Source of the DNA: Bacillus sp. ISL-41
GTDB lineage: Bacteria; Bacillota; Bacilli; Bacillales; Cytobacillaceae
DNA length: 53,989 nt
Assembly (NCBI RefSeq): GCF_018613235.1
Contig: NZ_JAGGQP010000038.1
Location: 1-53,989 of the forward strand
Direction: 5' to 3'
Below, one piece after another: positions 53,813 through 53,989 of the stretch. Every line of letters starts with the position of its first letter. Positions within the stretch are counted from its first letter, which is position 1. Both the position numbers and the translations under genes were made by a program. The notes below the pieces were generated by a model, which did no database searches, was not told where the DNA came from, and saw nothing but the letters and a program-made list of their open reading frames with translations.

Positions 53813-53989
53813 ATGATGGACAAAAATCAGTCGGAATCCTGGAAAAAGTGTCCATCATTAGGAAGATGATGGACAAAAACTTGATGGAATCATGAAAAAG
53901 TGTCCGTCATCAAGGCGATGATGGACAAAAACTCGATGGAATCATGAAAAAGTGTCCGTCATTAGGTTGATGATGGACAAAAACTTGAT
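53813..53989. repeat. ~52-bp tandem hairpin array, running off the window
   Basis: GATGATGGACAAAAA starts at 53813, 53865, 53918 and 53969, spaced 52, 53 and 51 bp. Each unit ends in GTGTCCATCAT or GTGTCCGTCAT, which pairs with the unit start (TGATGGACA / TGTCCATCA). The array is cut by the window edge. Confidence 0.95.

Overview
The window comes from the chromosome of a low-to-moderate GC, endospore-forming member of the Bacillaceae. Three things support this. The 21-gene tRNA block has the same gene order that I recall for the Bacillus subtilis trnB operon. The glgBCDAP, menFDHBEC and metK/pckA/asnB/ytoA/ytpA/ytpB neighbourhoods match the B. subtilis 'yt' region. Bacillus-type regulatory sites (S-box, T-box, Zur, Fnr, CcpN, SigB) can also be read directly. 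The dispersed intergenic repeats resemble those I know from Mesobacillus/Cytobacillus/Neobacillus-type genomes; the genus is inference.

Layout. 1-2430: the end of an rRNA operon (5S) and 21 tRNA genes, with a broken partial copy of tRNA-Phe, closed by a terminator. 2430-3270: non-coding DNA with a hairpin-repeat array and two Spo0A-like boxes. 3273-11188: glycogen operon glgB-C-D-A-P. 11362-14292: a DMT-type transporter, a ferritin-like/cupin fusion, a DUF2243 membrane protein and a His-rich anchored protein. 14329-14702: the clearest 52-bp repeat array. 14907-24783: yteA, menA and the divergent menF-D-H-B-E-C menaquinone cluster, with a Bacillaceae repeat between menB and menE. 24784-34705: an accessory stretch holding hmp with an Fnr box at about -41.5, gene remnants, a yoaS/yozG-like pair, a histidine phosphatase, a DUF3231 protein, a T-box-controlled second-type methionyl-tRNA synthetase, a hydrolase, a CPBP protease and a DUF1540 protein. 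34823-43140: zinc-binding protein ZnuA (Zur boxes), beta-carbonic anhydrase, yidD, ytzI, dps (SigB promoter), small conserved proteins, ytkD, the ytlA-C-D ABC transporter, ytmA and ytmB. 43287-53746: second DUF3231 gene, pckA (CcpN-like operator), SAM riboswitch-metK, asnB, a C39-like peptidase, ytoA, ytpA and ytpB. The window ends inside another 52-bp hairpin array.

How the genes work together. The glg operon makes and degrades glycogen, probably under sporulation control. The men cluster turns chorismate into menaquinone. hmp detoxifies nitric oxide under low-oxygen control. ZnuA and the zinc enzyme YtiB sit on either side of Zur boxes. metK, metS and the initiator and elongator tRNA-Met genes tie into methionine sensing through one S-box and one T-box.

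The least explained structure is a set of six short tandem arrays. Four have a period near 50-53 bp with self-complementary units, and two have a period of 20 bp with an 8-10-bp core. Each array has its own sequence, yet all lie just beyond the 3' ends of plus-strand genes.
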